DNA of 64,000 nt, from assembly GCF_000145235.1 (NCBI RefSeq), contig NC_014391.1, positions 5,537,501 through 5,601,500 of the forward strand, given 5' to 3'. The notes under the pieces were generated by a model. That model was not told the DNA's origin, searched no databases, and was given only the letters and a program-made list of their open reading frames with translations. This document shows positions 35,850-43,483 of this stretch, piece by piece; the stretch's first letter is position 1, and the number at the start of each line of letters is the position of its first letter. This stretch comes from Micromonospora aurantiaca ATCC 27029. Its GTDB lineage: Bacteria > Actinomycetota > Actinomycetes > Mycobacteriales > Micromonosporaceae. The position numbers and the translations under genes are program-made.

Positions 35850-37174
35850 CGCCGCCTCCCCAGCGCCGCGCGGACACCGCCGGCCAGCAGCGCGACCGCG
35901 CCGGCCGCTACCGCGCCGACCACCGCGTACTGCGCGCGCACCCGGCGGCGCACCTGCGCGTACGGGGTGGTGGAGAACGAGACCAGCTCGTACTGGGAGA
36001 CGTAGCGGCCGGGCAGCGCGCGCTCCAGCGCGTGCTCGACCTGCTTGCGGGTGCGGAACACCGGCGAGGCGACCTTGTCCCGCATCTCCACGAAGTTCGC
36101 CAGCGCCATCCGGGCGATCGCCTCGGCGTTGTCCTGGCGGCGGTGCTGGAACAGCGGCAGCGCGGCGGCCCACTCGTCGTCGCACTCGTCGAGGCAGCGG
36201 TCCAGCTCGACCACGTCCTCGAACGCGCAGTTCGCGCCCTGGCCGTAGAACGGGACGATGGCGTGCGCGGCGTCGCCGATCAGGCCGACCCTGCCTGCCA
36301 CCTGCCACGGCGTGCAGCGCACGGTGCCGAGCACACCGACCGGGTTGTGCTGGTAGTCGTCGACCAGGTTCGGCGCGAGCGGGACCAGGTCCGGGTAGTG
36401 GGTGGCGAAGAACTGCTCGATCGCCGCCGGGCTGCTCAGCGAGGCGAAGCTGCGGGTGCCGTGGGTGGGCCAGAACAGCGTGCAGGTGAAGGAGCGGTCC
36501 GGGTTCGGCAGCGCGATCATCATCGAGGTGCCGCGCGGCCAGATGTGCAGCGCGCCCGGGTCGAGCGCGAACTCCCCGCCCAGCGGCGGGATGGTCAGCT
36601 CCTTGTAGCCGTAGTCGAGGAAGTCCAGGCTCTCGGTCAGGCCGCCGTACGCGAGCAGTTGCCCACGCACCGCGGAGCCGGCGCCGTCGGCGCCGAGGAC
36701 GACCGAGGCGGTGGCGGTGACCTTGCCCTGCGGGGTCTCGAACGTCATCTCGCCGCCGAGCGGGTCGAGCCCGACCAGCCGGTGGTCGAACGCGACGCGC
36801 ACATTCGGCAGCGCGGCGGCGGCGTCGAGCAGCGCGTTGTTCAGCGCGCCCCGGCTGATCGAGTTGATCGCCCGGTCCCCGGAGCCGCTGTAGGACTGGA
36901 ACTCCGGCTCGCCCTCGACCGGGTGGATCATGCGGCCGCGCATCGGCAGCGCGTCCGCCATGACCTCGTCCTCCAGGCCGATGCGGCGCAGCGCGTCCAG
37001 GCCACGCTCGGACAGCGCCAGGTTGATCGACCGGCCCCGCTCGGCGGTGCCGGTACGCGGGTCGGGCCGCCGCTCGTAGAGGGCCACCGGGTAGCCGCGC
37101 CGGGCCAGGTAGCAGGCCAGCAGGCAGCCGGCCAGCCCGGCGCCGACCACGGCGATCTCGTCGCGCTCGCTCAC
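35846..37174 (-). CDS. kmo: Kynurenine 3-monooxygenase
   Basis: An FAD-dependent aromatic hydroxylase turning L-kynurenine into 3-hydroxykynurenine with NADPH. The 442 residues begin with G-A-G-L-A-G-C-L (FAD), then R-S-I-N-L-A-L-S-E-R-G, and carry G-D-A-A-H-A-I-V-P-F-Y-G-Q-G-A-N, all diagnostic of KMO. The C-terminal 27 residues include a hydrophobic segment (about 416-433, Y-A-V-V-G-A-V-A-A-G-A-V) followed by R-R-R, which could anchor the protein to the membrane. The GTG start at 37174 overlaps the kynU stop by four bases (GTGA), with GGAGG upstream. Confidence 0.96.
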   Translation of the reverse strand: MSERDEIAVVGAGLAGCLLACYLARRGYPVALYERRPDPRTGTAERGRSINLALSERGLDALRRIGLEDEVMADALPMRGRMIHPVEGEPEFQSYSGSGDRAINSISRGALNNALLDAAAALPNVRVAFDHRLVGLDPLGGEMTFETPQGKVTATASVVLGADGAGSAVRGQLLAYGGLTESLDFLDYGYKELTIPPLGGEFALDPGALHIWPRGTSMMIALPNPDRSFTCTLFWPTHGTRSFASLSSPAAIEQFFATHYPDLVPLAPNLVDDYQHNPVGVLGTVRCTPWQVAGRVGLIGDAAHAIVPFYGQGANCAFEDVVELDRCLDECDDEWAAALPLFQHRRQDNAEAIARMALANFVEMRDKVASPVFRTRKQVEHALERALPGRYVSQYELVSFSTTPYAQVRRRVRAQYAVVGAVAAGAVALLAGGVRAALGRRR

Positions 37175-38451
37175 GAGTCCTCCTTCTCGAACGTTGCCGC
37201 CAGCGCCTCGGCGACCCGCCAGCAGTCGTGGTACGAGGAGTACAGCGGCACCGGCGCGAACCGGACGATGTCCGGCTCCCGGGCGTCGGCGACCACGCCG
37301 TGCTCGTGCCGCAGCCGCTTGGTCAGCTCGTTCGCGCTGCCCACCCCGATCCGCACCGAGAGCTGGCAACCGCGGCGGGCCGGGTCGCGCGGGGTGACGA
37401 CTGTCAGCGGGCGGCCCGGCGTCACCTCGTCGAGCAACTGCTCCAGCCAGGCGGTGAGCCGCAGGCTGCGCTCGCGCAGCGCGGGCATGCCGACGGAGTC
37501 GAACAGCTCCAGCGAGGTACGCACCGGGCCCATCGCGAAGATCGGCGGGTTGGAGATCTGCCACGCCTCCACTGTGGCGGGCGGCCGGGACACCGGGGTC
37601 ATCTCGAACCGGGTGGCCGCCTCGGTGCTCCACCAGCCCTCGAACCGCGGGATCGACGGGTCGCCGAGGTGCCGCTCGTGGACGAAGACGCCGCCCAGCG
37701 CGCCAGGGCCGGAGTTGAGGTACTTGTACGAGCACCAGGCGGCGAAGTCCACGTCCCAGTCGTGCAGCGCCAGCGGCACGTTGCCGGCGGCGTGCGCCAG
37801 GTCCCAGCCGACCACCGCGCCCGCGGCCCGGCCGGCAGCGGTGATGGCCGGGATGTCCATCAGCTCGCCGGTCAGGTAGTTCACGCCGCCGAGCATCAGC
37901 AGCGCCACCGTGTGGCCCTCGCGGGCCAGGAAGTCCAGCACGTCCTCGGTGCCGAGCGTGTCCGAGCCGGGGCGCGGCTTGAGGCGTACCACAGTGGTGT
38001 CCGGGTCCAGGCCGTGGAAGCGGGCCTGGCTGCGCACGGCGTAGCTGTCCGAGGGGAACGCGCTGTCCTCGATGACGATGCGGGTGCGCTCGCCGGCCGG
38101 CCGGTAGAAGCTGACCATCAGCAGGTGCAGGTTCACCGTGAGGGAGTTCATCACCACGGTCTCCGCGGGCAGCGCGCCGACCAGGCGGGCGGCCGGTGCG
38201 GTCAGCAGCTCGTGGTACGGCAGCCAGGGGCGCTCCGACTCCAGGTGCCCCTCGACGCCGAGGCGACTCCAGGCGTCCAGGTCGGCGAGGAGTTCGTCCC
38301 GGGTGGCCCGGGGCTGCAGGCCGAGCGAGTTGCCCGCCAGGTACGCCGTGTCGGGGTAGCGCCCGCCGTCGGCGGGTGGGATGTGGAACAGGTGCCGGTG
38401 GCCGGGGTCGGCGGCGTCGCGGCGGAGGGCTTCGTTCTCGGGGGTGTGCAT
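37171..38451 (-). CDS. kynU: Kynureninase
   Basis: A PLP enzyme cleaving 3-hydroxykynurenine (or kynurenine) to 3-hydroxyanthranilate (or anthranilate) and alanine. The 426-residue fold-type I protein has Y-L-A-G-N-S-L-G, S-L-T-V-N-L-H-L-L, D-L-A-H-A-A-G-N and the PLP Lys in C-S-Y-K-Y-L-N-S-G-P-G. I start at ATG 38451 (M-H-T-P-E-N-E-A); an extension to 38532 overlaps kynA. It lies 14 bases after kynA. Confidence 0.95.
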   Translation of the reverse strand: MHTPENEALRRDAADPGHRHLFHIPPADGGRYPDTAYLAGNSLGLQPRATRDELLADLDAWSRLGVEGHLESERPWLPYHELLTAPAARLVGALPAETVVMNSLTVNLHLLMVSFYRPAGERTRIVIEDSAFPSDSYAVRSQARFHGLDPDTTVVRLKPRPGSDTLGTEDVLDFLAREGHTVALLMLGGVNYLTGELMDIPAITAAGRAAGAVVGWDLAHAAGNVPLALHDWDVDFAAWCSYKYLNSGPGALGGVFVHERHLGDPSIPRFEGWWSTEAATRFEMTPVSRPPATVEAWQISNPPIFAMGPVRTSLELFDSVGMPALRERSLRLTAWLEQLLDEVTPGRPLTVVTPRDPARRGCQLSVRIGVGSANELTKRLRHEHGVVADAREPDIVRFAPVPLYSSYHDCWRVAEALAATFEKEDS

Positions 38452-38465
38452 GCTGTTCTCTCTCG

Positions 38466-39350
38466 TCACATCGCGGTGCGGGCCGACCACAGCTCCGGGA
38501 AGACCACCCGGGCCATGCTGCGCTGCAACCATGCCAGTCCGGCGGAACCACCGCTGCCGACCTTGGCGCCCATCGTGCGCTGGACGGCTTTGACGTGGTT
38601 CCAGCGCCAGTCGCCGAACTCCTCCGCGATCTCGGTCAGCGCGTCGCCGAGCAGGCGCAGGTGGTTGTCCGGGCCGTTGTCGCCGTAGATCCGGACCCAG
38701 GCCGCCTCGATCGCCGGGTGTCCCTCGTGCTCGGCGTTCACGTCCCGCGACAGCAGTTCGGCCGGCACGTCGAAGCCCTTGCGGGCCAGCAGCGCCACCA
38801 CCTCGTCCCAGAGGCTCGGCGTGGCGAGCGCGGCGGTCAGCTCGTCGTACACCTCGGTCTGCCGGCGGAACGGGCGGATCAGCGCCCGGTCGCGCAGGCC
38901 GAGCAGGAACTCCAACTGCCGGTACATGGCGGACTGGAAGCCGGAGCCCTCGCCGAGCCGGTCGCGGAAGCGGTTGAAGTCGGCCGGGCTCATCCAGCGC
39001 AGGCCGTGCCAGGCGGCGTTGAGGCCCTCCAGGTGCAGGGCGGCGCGGCGCAGCGGAGGCAGGGCCTCCCAGATCCGGTCCTCGCGCAGCTCGCGCTTGG
39101 CGTGCCGCAGCTCGTGGCAGGTCAGGCCGAAGTACAGCTCCATGATCTGGCTGACCATCAGGAAGGACATCTCGCCCGGGTCGTCGCTGAGCGGCTCCTG
39201 GAGCCGGTGCAGCGTGCTGGCCCGTACGTACGCGTCGTACGGCACGCGGTCGGCGAACTCCAGCGTCGGCTCGCCGCCGTTGCGCGCCGCCCGAGCCGCC
39301 CGTTCCTGGGGGGTTACCGGGCGCACCGCCGTCGTCTGTTCCACAGTCAT
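38466..39350 (-). CDS. kynA: Tryptophan 2,3-dioxygenase
   Basis: The heme dioxygenase that opens the indole ring of L-tryptophan to N-formylkynurenine. The 294 residues show T-L-E-F-A-D-R-V-P-Y-D-A-Y, S-F-L-M-V-S-Q-I-M-E-L-Y-F, E-G-S-G-F-Q-S-A-M-Y-R and D-W-R-W-N-H-V-K-A-V-Q-R-T-M-G, all signatures of the family. First gene of the operon running left to 28675, and the first enzyme of the pathway. Divergent from the Lrp-type regulator with 142 bp between. Confidence 0.96.
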   Translation of the reverse strand: MTVEQTTAVRPVTPQERAARAARNGGEPTLEFADRVPYDAYVRASTLHRLQEPLSDDPGEMSFLMVSQIMELYFGLTCHELRHAKRELREDRIWEALPPLRRAALHLEGLNAAWHGLRWMSPADFNRFRDRLGEGSGFQSAMYRQLEFLLGLRDRALIRPFRRQTEVYDELTAALATPSLWDEVVALLARKGFDVPAELLSRDVNAEHEGHPAIEAAWVRIYGDNGPDNHLRLLGDALTEIAEEFGDWRWNHVKAVQRTMGAKVGSGGSAGLAWLQRSMARVVFPELWSARTAM

Positions 39351-39492
39351 TCTCCGTCCGTGCGCGGGGTAGAAGTCATGATCCCGCTGGTGGACGGCCG
39401 AATGGAATGCCTGTTCAACGGCGGTATGGTGGTCTCACTTCGCGAACCGAAACCATCTCGCGTCGCTGTCTTTACGGAAGGAAGGTCCGCGC
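39351..39492. promoter_or_regulatory. Divergent promoter/operator region of kynA and the Lrp regulator
   Basis: This 142-bp region separates the operon from its regulator and is AT-richer than its surroundings. A TATGGT hexamer at 39425-39430 may be a -10 box for the regulator. A loose dyad CGCGA(N12)TCGCG occurs near 39441-39462. An Lrp-family octamer would be expected to bind several sites here. Confidence 0.4.
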
Positions 39493-39933
39493 GTGGACGA
39501 CATGGACTGGGCGCTGCTGCGCGAGCTCCAGGCCGACGCCCGGCTCTCGTACAGCGAGTTGTCCCGCCGGGTCCACCTGTCGCCGCCCGCTGTGGCCGAG
39601 CGGGTACGGCGGCTGGAGGAAGCCGGTGTGATCACCGGCTACCACGCCCACGTCGACCTCACCCGGGCCGGGCGCACAGTGCTCGCGCTGATCCGGATGT
39701 CCTGCTACGGCGCGCGCTGCATCCTCAACGACCCCGACGTCGCGGGCTGGCCGGAGATCATGGAGATCCACCGGATCACCGGGGACGCGTGCAGCATGCT
39801 CAAGGTCGCCGCCACGAACATGGGCGAGTTCGAGGAGGTCATCGACCGTCTCGCGCCGTACGGGCAGCCGTCCAGCACGATGGTGCTGTCCACCCCGCTG
39901 GCCTGGCACCCCGTGGTCAAGGCGCCCCGTTAG
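39493..39933 (+). CDS. Lrp/AsnC-family regulator of the tryptophan operon
   Basis: A 146-residue Lrp/AsnC protein with the N-terminal winged helix (R-L-S-Y-S-E-L-S-R-R-V-H-L-S-P-P) and the RAM ligand domain (M-E-I-H-R-I-T-G-D-A-C-S-M-L-K-V). Its position, divergent from kynA, matches the KynR-type regulators that induce kyn genes on kynurenine in proteobacteria. The start is GTG 39493 with AAGGAAGG about seven bases upstream; ATG 39502 is an alternative. It probably senses kynurenine or tryptophan, by inference. Confidence 0.88.
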   Translation: MDDMDWALLRELQADARLSYSELSRRVHLSPPAVAERVRRLEEAGVITGYHAHVDLTRAGRTVLALIRMSCYGARCILNDPDVAGWPEIMEIHRITGDACSMLKVAATNMGEFEEVIDRLAPYGQPSSTMVLSTPLAWHPVVKAPR

Positions 39934-40011
39934 CTACCCCCGCCCTCCGGGAAAGCAGGCGCCGCTGCCCGTCAGTGGTCCGGCGCATCGTCGCGCCGGG
40001 AGGGGGGAACC

Positions 40012-40521
40012 ATGCGAGGGCTCGTGTCACATCGTGCGTTGTCGTCCCTGTTGGGCCTGCTCGGCCTGGTCGCGGCGTTCGTCCTGACCACCGCGCCGCC
40101 GGCCCGGGCCGGGGAGAGCGTGTTCATCGAGGTGACGCCGAACAGCGTCCAGGCCGGTTCCCGGGTCAACCTGCGGGCCGGCTGCGACAACAGCAACAAC
40201 CGCCAGGCGCAGGTCACCTCGGACGCCTTCGGGCGGGTGACGCTGCGGTCCGACAACGGCTTCCTCACCGGCTCGGTCACCGTGCCCGGCAACAAGGCGC
40301 CCGGCGACTACCCGGTGAACCTGGACTGCTCCAACGGCAACACCGCCTCGACCATGCTCACAGTGCTCAACATGGCGCAGCCGAGCAAGGGGCCGGCGAC
40401 CGGCGGCGGTGGCACCGCGGGTAGCCGGGGCACGGGCTCGCTTCTGCTGGTCGGCGGCCTGGTCGCGGTGGCAGTGGTGGCCGGTGTGAGCGCCCGCCGC
40501 AAGCCCGGCGGCCGCGGCTGA
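40012..40521 (+). CDS. Secreted, C-terminally anchored protein (possible sortase partner)
   Basis: A 169-residue protein. Residues 1-33 are a signal peptide (hydrophobic core, A-R-A-G). An extracellular beta-rich domain (about 34-122) contains two cysteines (A-G-C-D-N and L-D-C-S-N) and V-T-P-N-S-V-Q-A-G-S-R-V. A Gly-rich linker leads to one membrane helix (about 144-162) and a basic tail R-R-K-P-G-G-R. This is the layout of a cell-wall sorting signal, but no LPxTG is seen; T-A-G-S-R-G-T-G stands at its place. It lies 14 bases before the sortase gene, so the pair is probably one operon. Confidence 0.75.
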   Translation: MRGLVSHRALSSLLGLLGLVAAFVLTTAPPARAGESVFIEVTPNSVQAGSRVNLRAGCDNSNNRQAQVTSDAFGRVTLRSDNGFLTGSVTVPGNKAPGDYPVNLDCSNGNTASTMLTVLNMAQPSKGPATGGGGTAGSRGTGSLLLVGGLVAVAVVAGVSARRKPGGRG

Positions 40522-40535
40522 CGAGAGGTGCCGCA

Positions 40536-41405
40536 ATGGCCCGCTCATCGCGCCGCCGGGACCGTACCGGCCCGGCGGCGGACCGCACCCGCCGCGCCGC
40601 CGCCCGTCCCGGCCGCCGGTCGCCGGAGCGCGCCGGCCGGCTCCGGGCCGCGCTGCGGCTGACGTCCCGGGCCGCGCGCCGGTTCGCCCACGTCGCCGGG
40701 CACGCGTTCTCGGCCAGCGTCGCCACCGCCGACCCGCAGTCCCGGCCGGTCGAGGCCCGCGCCGGACGGACCACCACCCGCCGGTACGCCCCGAGCCGCA
40801 GCCCCGGCGTCCCGGTGCTCGTGGTGGCGAGCGTGATGGCGCTGATCGTGGCCATGCTCGGCGTGGAACGGGTGACCGGGGTCAGCGTGCTGCCGGACCG
40901 GATCGTCGCCGGCCTGCGCCCGCCGCCGAAGAAGTTCCCGGTGCTGCCGGCCAGCCCGCCGACGGACCTGAGCATCGGCAAGCTGAACCTGCGCGCGCCG
41001 GTGCACCGGGTCGGCATCGCGCCGGACGGCAGCATCGCGGTGCCGGACGTGGAGCGCGCAGGCGAGGTCGGCTGGTACGACCAGGGCCCCACCCCCGGCC
41101 AGTACGGACCGGCCGTGCTCGTCGGGCACGTCGACACCACCACCGGTCCGGCCGTCTTCCACGGGCTGAAGGAGCTGGACGACGGCGACCGGATCGAGGT
41201 GACCCGCGAGGACCGGTCGGTGGCGGTGTTCGAGGTGACCTCGATCGAGCGGTACGGCAAGGAGAAGCTGCCGGTGGAGGACGTCTACGGCGACTTCAGC
41301 CGGCCCAACCTGCGGCTGATCACGTGCGGCGGGCGCTGGGTGGGCGGCGAGACCGGGTACGCGGACAACCTGGTCGTCTACGCCGCGCTGGTCAAGGCGC
41401 GCTGA
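40536..41405 (+). CDS. Class F-like sortase (transpeptidase)
   Basis: A 289-residue membrane-anchored sortase: a basic, Arg/Pro-rich cytoplasmic N-terminus of about 85 residues, one membrane helix (about 90-105) and an extracellular catalytic barrel. The catalytic His is in V-L-V-G-H-V-D-T and the Cys in L-R-L-I-T-C-G-G. The usual downstream Arg position reads G-Y-A-D-N, so the third catalytic residue may be the Arg of C-G-G-R-W or lie elsewhere. Sortases join proteins to the cell wall or to each other. Follows a candidate partner protein. Confidence 0.85.
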   Translation: MARSSRRRDRTGPAADRTRRAAARPGRRSPERAGRLRAALRLTSRAARRFAHVAGHAFSASVATADPQSRPVEARAGRTTTRRYAPSRSPGVPVLVVASVMALIVAMLGVERVTGVSVLPDRIVAGLRPPPKKFPVLPASPPTDLSIGKLNLRAPVHRVGIAPDGSIAVPDVERAGEVGWYDQGPTPGQYGPAVLVGHVDTTTGPAVFHGLKELDDGDRIEVTREDRSVAVFEVTSIERYGKEKLPVEDVYGDFSRPNLRLITCGGRWVGGETGYADNLVVYAALVKAR

Positions 41406-41414
41406 GCGGGCCGG

Positions 41415-41954
41415 TCAGGCCGCCTCGGGCTCGGGTTCGCGCAGGTCGAGCCAGTCCGCCCAGCGCGGGTCGGGGGCGCGGTGCCCGAGCACCCGCCACG
41501 CGGCTCCTTTGGGCGCGGCCGGCAGGTGGTGCAGCCGCCAGCCCAGCTCGGCGGGCGTCTTGTCGCCTTTGGTGTGGTTGCACCGCGCGCACGCGGCGAC
41601 CACGTTCTCCCAGGCGTGCCGGCCGCCCCGGCTGCGCGGGAAGACGTGGTCGATGGTCTCGGCCGGCCCCCGGCAGTAGGCGCACCGCCATCCGTCGCGG
41701 GCGAACACGGCCCGCCGGGACAACCCGACGTGGGTGCGGTACGGCACCCGGACGTAGCGGGTCAGGCGCACCACCGAGGGCACCGGTAACGCGTTGCGCG
41801 CGCTGTGCAGGATGCCCTCGCCGTCGGCGACGCAGACCGCCTTGGCGGAGAGGACGAGGATCGCGGCACGACGCACCGACACGACGCACAGGGGCTCGTA
41901 GGTGGCGTTGAGAACGAGTGCACCGGAGCCCGCCGTGGGTCGTATGTCAGGCAT
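41415..41954 (-). CDS. HNH endonuclease family protein (Rv2469c-like)
   Basis: A 179-residue chromosomal HNH protein. The HNH core is complete: C-A-Y-C, T-I-D-H-V-F-P-R-S-R-G-G, W-E-N-V-V-A-A-C-A-R-C-N, and K-G-D-K-T-P. The N-terminal part (L-N-A-T-Y-E-P-L-C-V-V-S) is the stable domain seen in a very widespread actinobacterial ortholog. It is probably a housekeeping nuclease rather than a homing enzyme. I prefer ATG 41954, nine bases past GGGAGG; GTG 41963 touches that site. Convergent with the sortase, nine bases apart. Confidence 0.88.
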   Translation of the reverse strand: MPDIRPTAGSGALVLNATYEPLCVVSVRRAAILVLSAKAVCVADGEGILHSARNALPVPSVVRLTRYVRVPYRTHVGLSRRAVFARDGWRCAYCRGPAETIDHVFPRSRGGRHAWENVVAACARCNHTKGDKTPAELGWRLHHLPAAPKGAAWRVLGHRAPDPRWADWLDLREPEPEAA

Positions 41955-42182
41955 CGCGCTCACCCTCCCGGTCCAGTCGCTCCCGCCTCGTCTGCGCCGG
42001 AACCGCCCCGCGGACAGCGCGGGACGGCTCCGACGCCGGCCGGATCACCGACGTCCGTTGCGCCAATAGTCCCTGATCGCGCCCCGGATTGCACGTACTA
42101 ATCCGGGGCTACCCCCCGGGTAGCGACACTTCGCCGAGGTGGCGGTGTCCGCCGCCCGCCAGGCGTGCGGTACGAAAGCAGA

Positions 42183-43238
42183 GTGAACGTCTCCGACCTG
42201 ATCTCCGCCGTGCTGGCCGCCGTCTCCGACCGGAAGCCGGACTGCCAGGGCAGCAGCTCATGCGAGTGGGTGTACCGAGTGACGAACTCCGCCTGGTTCG
42301 CCGAGAGCAGCTACTGGATCCTGTTCAAGCCGCTGCGGGTGGCGCTGATCCTGCTGCTCGCGGTGGCCGCCCGGTGGGCGCTGCACCGGACCATCAACCG
42401 GCTGGTGCGGACCACCACCGACGGCGCGGTGCCGACCATGCTCCGCCCGCTGCGCGAGCGGATCCCCAGCGCCTCGCTCGACCCGGACCAGTTCGTGCCG
42501 GAGCGGCGGCGGCAGCGGGCCGAGGCGATCGGGTCGGTGCTGCGCAGCATGGTCACCGCGTTCGTCTTCGGCATCGCGCTGCTGATGGTGCTCAAGGAGT
42601 TCAGCTTCGACCTGGCCCCGCTGCTGGCGAGCGCGGGCATCGCCGGCGTGGCGCTCGGCTTCGGCGCGCAGAGCCTGGTCAAGGACCTGATCGCCGGCCT
42701 GTTCATGCTGATCGAGGACCAGTACGGCGTCGGCGACACGGTCGACCTGGGCGAGGCCACAGGCGTGGTCGAGGCGGTGGGGCTGCGGGTCACCACGGTC
42801 CGGGACGGCCGCGGCGTGCTCTGGTACATCCGCAACGGCGAGATCGTCCGCGTCGGCAACAAGAGCCAGGGCTGGGCGCTCGTCGTGGTCGACCTGCCGA
42901 TCGGGTTCGCCGGCACCGAGGAGGCCACCGCCGTGCTGCGTACCGCGGCGGCGTCGGTGGCGCTGGACCCGGAGCTGGCGCCGAGCATCGTGGAGGAGCC
43001 GGAGGTCCTCGGCGTCGAGCAGATGACAGTCGACGGCGCGGTGATCCGTACCGTCGTCAAGACCACCGCGGACGGGCAGTTCGCGGTCGGCCGCGAGCTG
43101 CGCCGCCGCCTCGCGGAGGCGCTGGAGAACTCCGGCATCGTCGCGCAGATCGCGGCCGCACGGCTGTTCCCGGGCCTGCCGGTCCAGCCACCGGCGCCGC
43201 CCGCCGCCGAGGGTACGGGCACCGGCGGACCCACCTGA
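42183..43238 (+). CDS. MscS-family mechanosensitive ion channel
   Basis: A 351-residue small-conductance mechanosensitive channel with three membrane helices (about 45-62, 118-140 and 145-170). The pore-lining TM3 is A-S-A-G-I-A-G-V-A-L-G-F-G-A-Q-S-L-V, followed by D-L-I-A-G-L-F-M-L-I-E-D-Q-Y-G-V-G-D and the cytoplasmic beta/alpha-beta domains. It releases solutes during hypo-osmotic shock. The start is GTG 42183 (V-N-V-S-D-L-I); an in-frame GTG at 42165 is possible. The 228 bp upstream are divergent from the HNH gene. Confidence 0.9.
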   Translation: MNVSDLISAVLAAVSDRKPDCQGSSSCEWVYRVTNSAWFAESSYWILFKPLRVALILLLAVAARWALHRTINRLVRTTTDGAVPTMLRPLRERIPSASLDPDQFVPERRRQRAEAIGSVLRSMVTAFVFGIALLMVLKEFSFDLAPLLASAGIAGVALGFGAQSLVKDLIAGLFMLIEDQYGVGDTVDLGEATGVVEAVGLRVTTVRDGRGVLWYIRNGEIVRVGNKSQGWALVVVDLPIGFAGTEEATAVLRTAAASVALDPELAPSIVEEPEVLGVEQMTVDGAVIRTVVKTTADGQFAVGRELRRRLAEALENSGIVAQIAAARLFPGLPVQPPAPPAAEGTGTGGPT

Positions 43239-43483
43239 GTCGCCGGACGAGCCGGACGATTTCCGGGGTTCCGCACCGCGCGGCCCCTCGGGTATCGTCC
43301 GTTCGTTCAGTCGGAGATGCGACGATCAATCCGTTCGCCCTAGCCAGTTGTCAGACGATCGGGCAGAATCCGGTGCACACGCTCCACCGGGGGGCGTGCT
43401 CGTGTCCTCGCTGATCGGTTGATCTGACGACGGTTCCCGGTCGGGCCATCACAAGTGGTCGACCAGGAACGATGGAGGCGACG

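Noticed and set aside
41415-41954. HNH gene as a homing endonuclease or mobile element
   Set aside because: Its conserved place near glbO and pepN and the full-length domain before the HNH core point to a resident chromosomal gene.
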